This document shows positions 42,441 to 51,783 of a stretch of 64,000 nucleotides of DNA, piece after piece (within the stretch, counting starts at the first letter, position 1; each line of letters opens with the position of its first letter). The stretch comes from Terriglobales bacterium (GTDB taxonomy: Bacteria; Acidobacteriota; Terriglobia; Terriglobales; Acidobacteriaceae), in contig DATMPC010000022.1 of assembly GCA_035567895.1 (NCBI GenBank), positions 62,001 through 126,000 on the forward strand, in the 5' to 3' direction. A model generated the notes under the pieces. The model made no database searches and was not told the origin of the DNA. It saw only the letters and a program-made list of their open reading frames with translations. The translations under genes were made by a program, and so were the position numbers.

Positions 42441-44196
42441 AAGGGGCATTGCCCAGCTGTCCCTCCGGCCGGGAAGCCTACTGATCTGCGTCTTCTTGAT
42501 TCTGGGGCTGGCAGCCACGCTAACCGCCCAGACGCGGGAAACGCTGCAGTTTGTTGGCTCGTCGCGACTCGATTCCATACCGGCTACGGGAATCCCGTCG
42601 GACGATCTTCGAGTTAGTCCACATCCGGATGCCGACGCTGATCTGGCGGGGGTGAGCAAGGGACCAGGCTCTGCGTCAGTCCCCATGATTGCCGTTCCAC
42701 AGTCAGTTTCGCAGACTCAGGCAAATTTCTCCCTCGCTTTCAACGGGCTCACTCATCGCGACCAGCGATTTGCAGGCACAGGAGCGTACGCAAATTCCCA
42801 GTTCAGCACCGAGCCGCCCGATCCTGGCCTGGCCGTCGGCAACGGCTTCGCACTTGAGAGCGTTAACGCGGCCCTGGCAATTTACGACGCCCATACGGGA
42901 GCGCTTCGCCAGGGGCCAACGGCGCTGAATCAGTTTTTCCACTTGAAGCCGGAGATCGCACGATCGTCCGAGACTTACGGCGATTTCACAAGCGACCCAC
43001 GCGTTTACTACGACGCGCAATTGCAGCGCTGGTTTGTGAGCGTAGTGGCCATTGCAACGAATCCGCAGACTGGGGACTTTACTGCTCCTACCCGTCTACT
43101 GATCGCGGTTTCTGAGACGAATGATCCAACCCAACCATGGAGGATCTACAGCCTCGATACGACCACCCATGGCGCGGAAGGCTGTCCATGTTTCGGAGAT
43201 CAGCCGTTGATTGGCGCCGATGCTCATGGTCTCTTCATCAGCACGAATGCATTCAGTCTGCATGAAGGTTTTGCCGGCGTTCAGCTTTACGCTCTTTCCA
43301 AACAGCTTCTTGCGGGCGGGGCAATGCCCGCAGTCGTGCACTGGAATGATCCGAAACTGGCTGGCGGATTTGCCTTCAGCCTGCAGCCCTCGATGCATTC
43401 TTCGTTCACGCCCGACGATTCGGCGAATCGTGTCGAGTACTTCACGAGCGTCGCGGATATTCGGAATATGCTCGACCGGCGTATCGCAGTTTGGGCAATC
43501 AGCAACACCGCTTCACTAGCCAACGAGGTGCCTGCGCTCAAGCTGAAGTCTGCAATCGTCGGAACCCAGCCCTTCGGCGTGCCGCCTGATGCGCCTCAGA
43601 AAGCGGGAGAGACACGACTCGGAAGCTTGCTCTCGGAGAAAACTGAATACATCGCGACCAACGATCAGCGCATGCAACAAGCCGTGTTTGCCGACGGCAA
43701 ACTCTGGTCGGCGCTAACGACGATGGTCGCGATTGGCGACGATCCGAGTCCACACGCAGGCATCGCCTATTTCGTTCTGCGTCCTTCCGTCTCAGCCGGT
43801 GGCACGATTCGAGTCGACATCGTAAAGCAGGGATACGTGGCTATCGCCAACGCCGATCTCTTCTACCCTGCAATTGCAGTTCGACCGAACGGTGAAGGCG
43901 CGATTGCGTTTACCTTGAGTGGCACTGAGTACTATCCAAGCACCGCATTCGCCGCCCTCACGCAGAATGGCGTCGGAAATATACAAATTGTCGCCGCCGG
44001 CGCCGCGCCAAATGATGGCTTCAGCGGATACAAATATTTTGGCGGTGGCGGCTCAGGGCGAACCGGCGACTACTCGGCCGCAACTGTCGACGAACGGGGC
44101 TCCATCTGGGTCGCTTCGGAATACATTCCGTCAGGTCCCAGAACGCTGCTGGCGAATTGGGGAACCTTCATCGCCCAAATCACCCCAGGAAGATAA
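42433..44196 (+). CDS. exported protein of unknown function (587 residues)
   Basis: A start at GTG 42433 (or 42436) gives a normal signal peptide (basic VVKRG, core LLICVFLILGLAATL, AQT). GTG 42391 adds 14 codons and a long leader. The rest is soluble, with repeated propeller-like segments (DPRVYYDAQLQRWFVSVVAI, GDQPLIGADAHGLFIS, DLFYPAIAVRPNGEGAIAF), suggesting a beta-propeller or sialidase-like fold. One CPC cysteine pair lies in EGCPCFGDQ. I do not recognise a named family. The probable start codon lies inside an inverted-repeat arm. Confidence 0.75.
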   Translation: MVKRGIAQLSLRPGSLLICVFLILGLAATLTAQTRETLQFVGSSRLDSIPATGIPSDDLRVSPHPDADADLAGVSKGPGSASVPMIAVPQSVSQTQANFSLAFNGLTHRDQRFAGTGAYANSQFSTEPPDPGLAVGNGFALESVNAALAIYDAHTGALRQGPTALNQFFHLKPEIARSSETYGDFTSDPRVYYDAQLQRWFVSVVAIATNPQTGDFTAPTRLLIAVSETNDPTQPWRIYSLDTTTHGAEGCPCFGDQPLIGADAHGLFISTNAFSLHEGFAGVQLYALSKQLLAGGAMPAVVHWNDPKLAGGFAFSLQPSMHSSFTPDDSANRVEYFTSVADIRNMLDRRIAVWAISNTASLANEVPALKLKSAIVGTQPFGVPPDAPQKAGETRLGSLLSEKTEYIATNDQRMQQAVFADGKLWSALTTMVAIGDDPSPHAGIAYFVLRPSVSAGGTIRVDIVKQGYVAIANADLFYPAIAVRPNGEGAIAFTLSGTEYYPSTAFAALTQNGVGNIQIVAAGAAPNDGFSGYKYFGGGGSGRTGDYSAATVDERGSIWVASEYIPSGPRTLLANWGTFIAQITPGR

Positions 44197-44232
44197 TTCG
44201 AGGGCCACAGACGCAAACGTTCCCTGGTAATT

Positions 44233-44403
44233 CCCTGTTATTTTTTTGAATCTCGCGCTAAACAGCACTAAGCCGTCTGTTGATGGTGACTTACAGAGAA
44301 ATCCACAGAACTCCCTGTTATTTCCCTGCCTTGAAGCGAAATTTGGAGATTTTGGGCAGAATTCGATGACTTCGAGATCGATTTCGAAAACTCCCCTGTT
44401 ATT
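44233..44403. repeat. three CCCTGTTATT motifs at 80-base spacing
   Basis: CCCTGTTATT occurs at 44233, 44313 and 44394, all in the same direction, in the gap after the 587-residue exported protein; a near copy (TCCCTGGTAATT) lies at 44221. The sequences between them do not align well. A loosely similar TCCACAGAA...CCTGTTA pairing appears near 61880. Confidence 0.6.
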
Positions 44404-44447
44404 CTCGCTGTTCTTGGCTGGGCTGCTGGATAGAACACGAGGGTTTT

Positions 44448-44478
44448 CCTCCGTGTCCCCCGTGTCTCCGTGGTGAAA
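44448..44478. repeat. solo CACGGAGN arm
   Basis: A right-hand arm (CTCCGTGTCCCCCGTGTCTC then CGTGGTGAAA) without an obvious partner within the 250 bases to its left. It ends 7 bases before the stop of the convergent DHH phosphoesterase gene. Confidence 0.8.
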
Positions 44479-44484
44479 AATGGT

Positions 44485-45474
44485 TTAGCGACTTAGCTGT
44501 TCAACTCTCGCTACGCTGGCGCGCAGCTCGTCCACAATCTCGCGAGCAGCCTCCCGGGCTTGATCTTCCTGATTCGGCTCAAAGGAAATTGCTCCCACGC
44601 GAGCATGACCTCCACCACCATATCGTTCGCAGATCACGGCGAGATTCAGCATGTCCTGCGGACGCATGTTCGTCCACGGATTGGAGCCGACTGACACCTT
44701 GGTGCGAAATGAACTCTTGCTGAGGCCGACGCTATAGGTGGAATCCGGATGCAGATAGTAGGGCACAAACTTGTTGTAGCCTTCGAGATCGTAATCCATT
44801 ACGTCGAAGAAGATCGTCCCGTGCTTGCTCTCTGAACGCTGCTTCATAATCTCGACGGAGTGTTCGTGCCGCTCGAGTAGCGGAGGAATTAGCGGCGCTA
44901 CCAAAGGATCTTCAATGATGTCAGCTAGCGACTTGTAAGCTAGCAAGGGAATCAGCCTCGGTGTGAAGTTGTTATCTTGAGTCGACTCCACAACCATGGT
45001 GAGCTTCATGGCCGGTTCCTTCATTTCAACCGCGGTCTTTGCGTCCTTGTATTGCGCGCCGTCGACGATGTCGGCCCACTCAATTAGTTCCGCAACCGGG
45101 GCGGGATTGAATCCAAAACGATTCTCGGCAATGGTAGCCAGGAACTTCGTGCAGGACCTAAAGTCTGGATCGTAAAACTTCTTATTACTCTCACTATGCA
45201 GAAAGTGCTCGTGATCGTCTGGAGTAAGGAAGGCACTCTGATGATGGTCGAACCACCAAGTGATCTTGGGCGAGGCTGAATACTTGAAGTCGACAATTAC
45301 GTTTTCGTCGCCGGTGAAAGCCGCCTCATCGAAGAGCGATCCCGCACGATGGAGAAGGCCGACATAGTCGAAGGTCGCGTTGTCGCGAATCCGCTCCGAG
45401 TAAAAGCGGGAAAACAACGCGGCAGATGCCGTGCCGTCGAAACACTTGTCATGAAAAAAAACCCGGACCTTCAA
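44485..45474 (-). CDS. DHH/DHHA1-family phosphoesterase
   Basis: 329 residues of the DHH superfamily. The namesake D76-H-H is in WWFDHHQSAF; other metal ligands are HDKCFDGTAS near the N-terminus and IEWADIVDGAQ mid-protein; the C-terminal DHHA1 motif is RYGGGGHARVGAISF. Relatives cleave short oligoribonucleotides (nanoRNA), pAp or cyclic dinucleotides. This branch (starting with HDKCFDG) is an uncharacterised one, so the exact substrate is open. Confidence 0.88.
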   Translation of the reverse strand: MKVRVFFHDKCFDGTASAALFSRFYSERIRDNATFDYVGLLHRAGSLFDEAAFTGDENVIVDFKYSASPKITWWFDHHQSAFLTPDDHEHFLHSESNKKFYDPDFRSCTKFLATIAENRFGFNPAPVAELIEWADIVDGAQYKDAKTAVEMKEPAMKLTMVVESTQDNNFTPRLIPLLAYKSLADIIEDPLVAPLIPPLLERHEHSVEIMKQRSESKHGTIFFDVMDYDLEGYNKFVPYYLHPDSTYSVGLSKSSFRTKVSVGSNPWTNMRPQDMLNLAVICERYGGGGHARVGAISFEPNQEDQAREAAREIVDELRASVARVEQLSR

Positions 45475-45608
45475 TCTGGCTCCTGGCAGTAAATTGCTGG
45501 CTTCTGTCTCTCGCTCTCCACCATGAACCGCAGAGTCCGGGCCTTAGAGGAGAAAGCTAATCATCTTGCCATGCAAACAGCGGGGATTCAAGCAGAGTTC
45601 GATTCGCG

Positions 45609-46106
45609 CTAGACGATGCGGCGACCGGTCTTCTTGCGACAGTCCTCACACACGCCATAAATTTGGAATGTATGACGCGTGGTTTCGTAATGATGCTTAC
45701 GGCCAATCTCCTGCTCTAGCCGATCGACCTCCGGAGAGAAGAACTCGACAGAGCCTCCGCAATCGGTACAGACCATATGGTGGTGGCTGCGACGGTTGTG
45801 CTGGTGCTCGTAGCGGGCGATGCCATCGTGAAACGCGACTTCACTGGCAAGCCCACATTCCGCCAATAGCTTGAGTGTGCGGTAAACGGTCGTAAATCCT
45901 ATGCGTGGATCGCGCTTGCGGACGAGTTGGTGAAGCTGCTCAGTCGAGAGATGCTCATGAGTTTCGAGGAAGGTGAGCAGGATGGTATCGCGCTGCTCCG
46001 TCTGCTTCAGACCAACTCGTTTCAAGTGCTGATGAAACCGGTCCTGGGCTTCGCGCAGAGACTCGCGCGAAATCGATATTTGGTCATCAATGCGCTTTTG
46101 AAGCAT
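45609..46106 (-). CDS. Fur-family transcriptional regulator
   Basis: 165 residues: winged-helix DNA-binding domain (RVGLKQTEQRDTILLTFLET, IGFTTVYRTLKLLAECGLA) and a dimerisation/metal domain with HNRRSHHHMVCTDCGG and a second YGVCEDCRKK pair, the structural zinc site. The family includes Fur (iron), Zur (zinc), PerR (peroxide) and Mur; the sequence does not decide which. The gene is divergent from penicillin acylase and the 104-bp repeat between them takes up most of the promoter region. Confidence 0.92.
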   Translation of the reverse strand: MLQKRIDDQISISRESLREAQDRFHQHLKRVGLKQTEQRDTILLTFLETHEHLSTEQLHQLVRKRDPRIGFTTVYRTLKLLAECGLASEVAFHDGIARYEHQHNRRSHHHMVCTDCGGSVEFFSPEVDRLEQEIGRKHHYETTRHTFQIYGVCEDCRKKTGRRIV

Positions 46107-46153
46107 CCGAATCGACAGGCGTATGCCTCATTTCAGCATAACATTAAGCGTGA

Positions 46154-46257
46154 TTTTCGCCGTGGAGGCATGGAGTACACGGAGGCGGTTAACAGGGGAT
46201 GAATTTTCCCGTTCTCAACCGATGTTTCTCCGTGTACCCCGTGTCTCCGTGGTGAAA
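46154..46257. repeat. CACGGAGN inverted repeat in a divergent promoter region
   Basis: Left arm TTTCGCCGTGGAGGCATGG (degenerate), right arm CCCCGTGTCTCCGTGGTGAAA. Located between the divergent fur-like and penicillin acylase genes, 48 bases from one start and 24 from the other. Confidence 0.85.
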
Positions 46258-46280
46258 TTGTTCGTCTAGAATCGAAACAA

Positions 46281-48734
46281 ATGGCAACCACGACGCTCGC
46301 ACCGCCCAGGAAGAAGACGAAGACACGGAGCATCCTTCTGCGTTCGCTCATTGCCGCCGGGACTCTTCTGGTGCTCGCGATATTGGCACTTGCAATCTGG
46401 GTTTACTCCGTAGGACGTCGTGAACTTCCCCAAGTGGACGGAGCAATTGCATTGAGCGGGGTCTCGAGTCCAGTTTCAGTAGTACGCGACAAGCTTGGCG
46501 TACCGCATATCCGGGCAGCAACTTATGATGATCTCTTCTTCGCTCAAGGCTTTGTTACAGCCCAAGATCGTCTGTGGCAAATGGACATCTCCCGCCGCTA
46601 CGCTGCGGGAAACCTTGCCGAACTTCTTGGCCCGGGCCTGCTGAGACACGATCGCCAGCAACGATACCTTCAAATCCGCGCGGCCTGCGAAAGAGCTGTG
46701 AGTAAGCTCGACCCGCAACAACGTCACTTCCTCGAAATGTACGCGCAGGGAGTGAATGCATTTATCGAGCGCACGCGAGACCACCTGCCGCTGGAATTCA
46801 AAATTCTGCGCTACTCACCTGCTCCATGGCGGCTCGAAGATTCACTCTTGATCGGCGCCAATATGGATCAGATGCTGAATACGCAGTACGACCTCGAGCT
46901 TAAGCGGGAGAAAGTTGTGCGTCACCTCAACCCTCAAGAAGTCGCTGATCTCTATCCCGCTACCTCCTGGCGCGACCTGCCGCCGGCAAAACAGGCGAAT
47001 CCAGCGATTGACGAGCAGCCACCAGCCAGGCGAAATCCCGATTCGGAAGAGGACGAGGAAGGGAACGAGGGTTCCCCGACAAAAACCTCCTCATTGATGT
47101 CCGCATTCGATCCACCTACCTGCGAAATGTGCGTTCCGGGATCGAACAACTGGGTGGTATCTGGCGCGCACACCGCAAGCGGAAAGCCTCTGCTCTCAAA
47201 CGACATGCACATCGAGCACTCCATTCCGGATATCTGGTATGAGGCTCATTTGACCAAAGGCGATGGTCAGGACTATGACGTCGCCGGTGTTACCCTGCCG
47301 GGTCTGCCGTTCGTTATTGTGGGGCACAATCGACGCATCGCATGGGGATTTACCAACCTCGGACCCGATGTACAAGACCTTTTTGTTGAACAATTCAACT
47401 CTGCCGGAGAAGTGGCTTCGCCGAATGGCTGGCAAGCTCCGGAGAAGACGCATGAAGTGATTCACGTTAAGGGAAGACCGGATGAAATCTTTGACGTTGT
47501 CGTGACGCGGCATGGTCCGGTAATCACGCCTATCCTGAAGGACGAGACTCGACAGCTCGCGCTTCAGTGGACTATCTATGACTCCAGCACGCTGGGAATT
47601 CCCTTTTTGGAAATTAACTCGGCGCGAAACTGGTCCGAATTCCGAAGCGCGTTCTCGAAGTTTGGCGGGCCTTCACAAAACGTGGTTTACGCCGATATCG
47701 ATGGACATATCGGATATCAGGGCACCGGCAAAATTCCGGTGCGCGCGTCGGGGGACGGTATGTTGCCACAGTCCGGAGCCGATGCAGCCCATGATTGGAC
47801 GGGATACGTACCCTTCGACCAGCTTCCGAGCGTGTACGATCCGCCATCCGGCATACTGGCGACCGCCAATGGGCGCATTACGCCTGACGGGTATCCACGT
47901 TTGCTGGCGAATGTCTGGTGGTCGCCTTATCGCACCTCTCGCATTTTTCATCTCCTGGAGCAAGGCCAGAAGTTCAAGCCGGCAGACATGCAGGCGATCC
48001 AGACCGATATCACTTCGGAACTTGAGCGTTTCTTCTCGGACCGGTTTGTGTATGCCGTCGACCATTCGAAGAATGCCTCGCAGCGCGTGCATCAGGCAGC
48101 AGAAATCATGCGCGGCTGGGATGGACGCATGGAGAAGAACAGTGCGGCAGCCACGATCGCATACTGGAGCCGGCGCAATCTGATGAGGGTGCTGCTCACT
48201 CCCAAAATGGGCGAGGACTTCGCCAACTACGACTGGGGCTTATCTGGGCCGGCGCTTGAAACCATCATCACCCACAAACTGCCGCGCTGGCTGCCACAGA
48301 GTTATGCGTCGTATGACGATGTGCTCGTGGCCGCGGTGCAAAAGACTGTTGATTCTGACAAAGCGCCTAAAGATTTGAAGACGTGGCAGTGGGGACATCA
48401 ACTCCCGGTCGAAGTGCAACATCCCTTATTTGGATCCATTCCCGGGCTAAGCCGATTCAGCGGCACGGGGTCCCACCTTCAATCCGGCAGTGGCAGCACG
48501 GTGAAGCAAGTAGGAACCGATTTTGGTCCTTCAGAACGATTGACCGTGGATTTCTCGAATCTGGATCAATCAACGCTGAACATCGTGATTGGCCAGTCTG
48601 GGCATCTGTTAAGCCCGCATTACAAGGATCAGTTCCCGGCATGGTACGGGGGCTCGACTTATCAGTTGCCGTTTAGTGAAGCCGCTGTAAACGAAAACGC
48701 AGAGCATCGGCTCACCCTGCAGCCGAACCGCTAG
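46281..48734 (+). CDS. penicillin acylase-family Ntn hydrolase
   Basis: 817 residues: N-terminal membrane anchor or signal (LIAAGTLLVLAILALAIWVY), alpha-chain region, a spacer, and the beta chain beginning at the autoproteolytic nucleophile S288 in VPGSNNWVVSG. The pattern DRLWQMDISRRYAAGNLAE is typical. Family members cleave amide bonds of penicillins, cephalosporins or acyl-homoserine lactones (quorum quenching). The spacer before the cleavage site contains a strongly acidic run (DSEEDEEGNEG) that should be cut away on maturation. Substrate unknown; acyl-homoserine lactone is possible. Confidence 0.92.
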   Translation: MATTTLAPPRKKTKTRSILLRSLIAAGTLLVLAILALAIWVYSVGRRELPQVDGAIALSGVSSPVSVVRDKLGVPHIRAATYDDLFFAQGFVTAQDRLWQMDISRRYAAGNLAELLGPGLLRHDRQQRYLQIRAACERAVSKLDPQQRHFLEMYAQGVNAFIERTRDHLPLEFKILRYSPAPWRLEDSLLIGANMDQMLNTQYDLELKREKVVRHLNPQEVADLYPATSWRDLPPAKQANPAIDEQPPARRNPDSEEDEEGNEGSPTKTSSLMSAFDPPTCEMCVPGSNNWVVSGAHTASGKPLLSNDMHIEHSIPDIWYEAHLTKGDGQDYDVAGVTLPGLPFVIVGHNRRIAWGFTNLGPDVQDLFVEQFNSAGEVASPNGWQAPEKTHEVIHVKGRPDEIFDVVVTRHGPVITPILKDETRQLALQWTIYDSSTLGIPFLEINSARNWSEFRSAFSKFGGPSQNVVYADIDGHIGYQGTGKIPVRASGDGMLPQSGADAAHDWTGYVPFDQLPSVYDPPSGILATANGRITPDGYPRLLANVWWSPYRTSRIFHLLEQGQKFKPADMQAIQTDITSELERFFSDRFVYAVDHSKNASQRVHQAAEIMRGWDGRMEKNSAAATIAYWSRRNLMRVLLTPKMGEDFANYDWGLSGPALETIITHKLPRWLPQSYASYDDVLVAAVQKTVDSDKAPKDLKTWQWGHQLPVEVQHPLFGSIPGLSRFSGTGSHLQSGSGSTVKQVGTDFGPSERLTVDFSNLDQSTLNIVIGQSGHLLSPHYKDQFPAWYGGSTYQLPFSEAAVNENAEHRLTLQPNR

Positions 48735-48785
48735 CGCTTAGCGCTGCACAGGAAGCCCATTTTGTTTTAAGCTTAGACAGTCGCA

Positions 48786-49193
48786 ATGGAACTGCTGCTG
48801 AATCTCATCTGGGTCGGCACCGCCTCCGTGGCGCTATTCGCTTGGGTGTCGTGGCGTAAGACTTCAGATTCCAACGCCGCCCCGGAGATGTTGCGGGGGA
48901 CGATGGTAGTGGTCTGCATCCTTGCGCTGTTCTTTCCAGCAATTTCCATAAGCGACGATCTCTCTCAATCCCCCGGACTGGCAGAGAGCAGCCGCCTGCA
49001 AGACGTCCTCAAAGCTCCTGAACTACGCGGCATCTACCATCTAGCCGCGACTCTGCCGGCAGTGCCCTTGTTGTCGTTGCAGACCACGGTCCGGGCAATA
49101 CCTAGAGACTGTGTTCGCACGGCTCGCCTGAGCCTGCACGAGGTCTTCTGGTCGCCGTCGATTGAGAAGCGCCCTCCCCCACAGCTCGCCTAG
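48786..49193 (+). CDS. small membrane protein preceding the RND efflux operon
   Basis: 135 residues with two helices (LLLNLIWVGTASVALFAWV and GTMVVVCILALFFPAISI, the latter followed by SDDLSQ) and a soluble C-terminal half. I do not recognise a family. It starts the run of rightward genes leading into a TolC-adaptor-RND cassette, with 56 bases before the next ATG, so it may belong to that operon. Confidence 0.75.
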   Translation: MELLLNLIWVGTASVALFAWVSWRKTSDSNAAPEMLRGTMVVVCILALFFPAISISDDLSQSPGLAESSRLQDVLKAPELRGIYHLAATLPAVPLLSLQTTVRAIPRDCVRTARLSLHEVFWSPSIEKRPPPQLA

Positions 49194-49249
49194 AGCACAT
49201 CGCCTTAAGTAAGACACGTTCAGCAACATCTCTTATTCGAGACGGAGCC

Positions 49250-50626
49250 ATGAGGCCTGCAGCCTTACGACTTTCTCAGTTTGCCTTATTCGTACTCGCG
49301 CTGTCCGCATATGGTCAGCAGACGAGTAGTCCACCTTTGCCTGCACCAGGCATTCCACGCTACCTGAGCCTGTTTGAAGCCGAGCAGCTTCTGGCACAGC
49401 GCAACCTGCTTCTTTCCGCCAGCCGCTCTCAACTTGCTGCGAGCGAGGCAGCGCGTCGGATCGCGGGCTTCAAACCCAATCCGCAGCTGCAACTTGGAAT
49501 GGAGCAAGTTCCCTTTCAATCTCCAGTTCCTGACAGCGTTCCGAGATTCTTTGCCACCAACGGAAACGCAGGCGCCAATCCTGTTTACACAGCGCAGTTC
49601 AGCAAGTTGTTCGAGCGAGGCGGCAAGCGGGAGATGCGCATGCGTCAGGCGGACGCCCAGGTTGGCGTGGCGTCGGCCCAAATTGACGACACATTGCGCA
49701 ACCAGCGGTTCGCTCTCCGTCAGGCGTTTGGCAATGCCTTGCTGGCGCGTGACAATCTGCGCATCGCCGCCGAGATAGATGCCCAATACGCAAAGACGGA
49801 AGACCTTACCTCTGTGCGAGTCAAAGCCGGGGACCTGCCCGGAATCGAACTCTATCGACTGCAGGCCGGACGACTGCAATTCCAACAAGCCGTAATCGAC
49901 GCCCAAAGCGCTTACGAGCAAGCCACGCGAGACCTTCTCAATGTGTTGAGCGGGCGAAGTGAGGACGTCTTGCCGGCCCCCGCTCGGCCAGTCTCGACAA
50001 CGGAACCTGTAAGCGATCTGCTTGAGTCCGCACCACTGATCGTGGTTGGTGACTTCTCTGACGCGCCTGTTTCCGATGGCCTCAACCAACTGAAAAACGT
50101 TGCGCGCGCAGAACGTCCGGATTTGAAGGTCGCAAGAGACAACCTGCAGGCTGCAGAATACGGCGTTCGTCTGGCACAGGCGCAGCGATCACGCGACATC
50201 AATGTGGCGACCGAATACCAACGGGTTGGCGATGACGACACGCTGGGCATTGTTACGCAAATTCCGTTGTTTCTCTACAACAACGGCAAAGTGGGTGTTC
50301 AGCAAGCCCAGGCAACGCGGGCTGTTGCAGAAGCACAACTCCATCAACTCGAAGTGCAAGCGGACACCGATGTTGAGAAGGCATACCAGTCATATTTAGC
50401 TGCGAGGCGGTCGGTCTCCCTTTATAGCGGCGAGAACTTGAAGCAGATACAGAAGGTTCGCGACATTGTCGATTTCAGCTATCAACACGGGGCGGCCACA
50501 TTGCTGGAGCTTCTCGATGCCGAACGCACCGTCCGGCAGGCAACCGCCGCCTACAACCAGGCACGGGCGAATTACCAGTTAAGCATCTGGCAGCTCGACT
50601 CCGCTGTCGGAAGAGATTTGCAATGA
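49250..50626 (+). CDS. TolC/CzcC-family outer-membrane efflux protein
   Basis: 458 residues. Signal peptide (FALFVLALSAYGQQ), then two outer-membrane-efflux repeats rich in long helices (ALRQAFGNALLARDNLRIAA, AYNQARANYQLSIWQLDSAVG). It forms the outer-membrane duct of a tripartite pump. The adaptor gene overlaps its stop by 4 bases and the RND pump follows, the standard CzcCBA/CusCBA order. Confidence 0.92.
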   Translation: MRPAALRLSQFALFVLALSAYGQQTSSPPLPAPGIPRYLSLFEAEQLLAQRNLLLSASRSQLAASEAARRIAGFKPNPQLQLGMEQVPFQSPVPDSVPRFFATNGNAGANPVYTAQFSKLFERGGKREMRMRQADAQVGVASAQIDDTLRNQRFALRQAFGNALLARDNLRIAAEIDAQYAKTEDLTSVRVKAGDLPGIELYRLQAGRLQFQQAVIDAQSAYEQATRDLLNVLSGRSEDVLPAPARPVSTTEPVSDLLESAPLIVVGDFSDAPVSDGLNQLKNVARAERPDLKVARDNLQAAEYGVRLAQAQRSRDINVATEYQRVGDDDTLGIVTQIPLFLYNNGKVGVQQAQATRAVAEAQLHQLEVQADTDVEKAYQSYLAARRSVSLYSGENLKQIQKVRDIVDFSYQHGAATLLELLDAERTVRQATAAYNQARANYQLSIWQLDSAVGRDLQ

Positions 50627-51783
50627 AAGATCAAGAACCAATCAACAGAAAGCCGAGAACGCAATCCGTTTGTGCCCTTGCAGGGACACGCCCAAGCACC
50701 GTCGGACGTCGTTTTTTCGGACTAATGACCGTCGCAATTGCATTGGCTGGCTGGTCCGGCTGCCACACCCAATCCAAGCCACGGACCGAGGACCCACAAC
50801 AAAACCCCTTACGTTTTGCAACCGTCAGCCTGCAGTTCGTCCAAAACGAAGTCGCGATTCCAGCAAAGGTACAGGCTGACCCACAGCGCTTAGTGCACGT
50901 GTTTCCGCCTGTGAGCGGACGTTTGTTGTCATTGAACGTGCGTCCCGGCGATGTGGTGCGACAGGGACAGGCAATCGCGATCATTGAAAGCAGCGATGCT
51001 GCGAGTGCTCGCTCAGACTACGAAAAGTCCAGGATAGAAGCAGCGCGCTCACACCAGGCCGAACAGCGCGCTGCGTTGTTGCTCCAGCATGAGGCGATGT
51101 CCGAGAAGGATTACGAAGACATCAGAGCACAAGCGGAATCAGCCAAGGCTGACCTCGCGCGTACCGAGCAACGGCTGCGCATGCTCGGTCTGAACACGGG
51201 GAGTATTTCAGACCAGGTAACCGTCCGTTCCCCGCGCAGTGGAGTAGTTCTTGAGATGGGCGGCGCCAACGGTGAACTCGCGAAGTCGTTAGATAACGCA
51301 GCTTCTATCGCCACGATCGCAGACCTGAGGTCCGTGTGGATCGTGGGAGATGTGTACGAAAAAGACGTAGCGCTCGCGTCCCGCGGTATGCCGGCGGAAG
51401 TCACGTTCGCTGCCCTGCCCGGCGCGAAGTACAGCGGCACCATCTCCAATGTCTCAGATGTAATCGATCCAACCACGCGCTCGCTGAAAATCCGGGTGGT
51501 CTTGCCGAATGCAGCACACAAGCTAAAACCCGAGATGTTCGCGACTATTCATTTGGTCGGACGCAAACAAAGCCTCATGACCGTGCCCACCACAGCTGTG
51601 TTACACGAGGGCAACGCAAGTTTCGTACTGGTGAAGAAAGCAGAGGGCAACTACGAGAAACGGACGGTAACAGTAGTCAACTCCGACTCGGACAAAACCG
51701 AGATCGCCTCCGGTCTTCAACCAGGCGAGATCGTGGTGACGGTTGGCGCGGAGTTGCTGCGTGAATCCGGAGCGGGAAGCTAA
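50623..51783 (+). CDS. RND efflux periplasmic adaptor (CzcB-like)
   Basis: 386 residues. Probable lipoprotein: GLMTVAIALAGWSGC ends in a cysteine near residue 47 after a hydrophobic stretch, although the region before it is long. Barrel-sandwich/lipoyl domain (PPVSGRLLSLNVRPGDVVRQG), a coiled-coil hairpin (about 125-190), then beta-barrel and membrane-proximal domains (IATIADLRSVWIVGDVYEKD). It links pump and outer-membrane duct. ATG overlaps the tolC-like stop; its TAA overlaps the pump's ATG (TAATG). Confidence 0.92.
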   Translation: MKDQEPINRKPRTQSVCALAGTRPSTVGRRFFGLMTVAIALAGWSGCHTQSKPRTEDPQQNPLRFATVSLQFVQNEVAIPAKVQADPQRLVHVFPPVSGRLLSLNVRPGDVVRQGQAIAIIESSDAASARSDYEKSRIEAARSHQAEQRAALLLQHEAMSEKDYEDIRAQAESAKADLARTEQRLRMLGLNTGSISDQVTVRSPRSGVVLEMGGANGELAKSLDNAASIATIADLRSVWIVGDVYEKDVALASRGMPAEVTFAALPGAKYSGTISNVSDVIDPTTRSLKIRVVLPNAAHKLKPEMFATIHLVGRKQSLMTVPTTAVLHEGNASFVLVKKAEGNYEKRTVTVVNSDSDKTEIASGLQPGEIVVTVGAELLRESGAGS

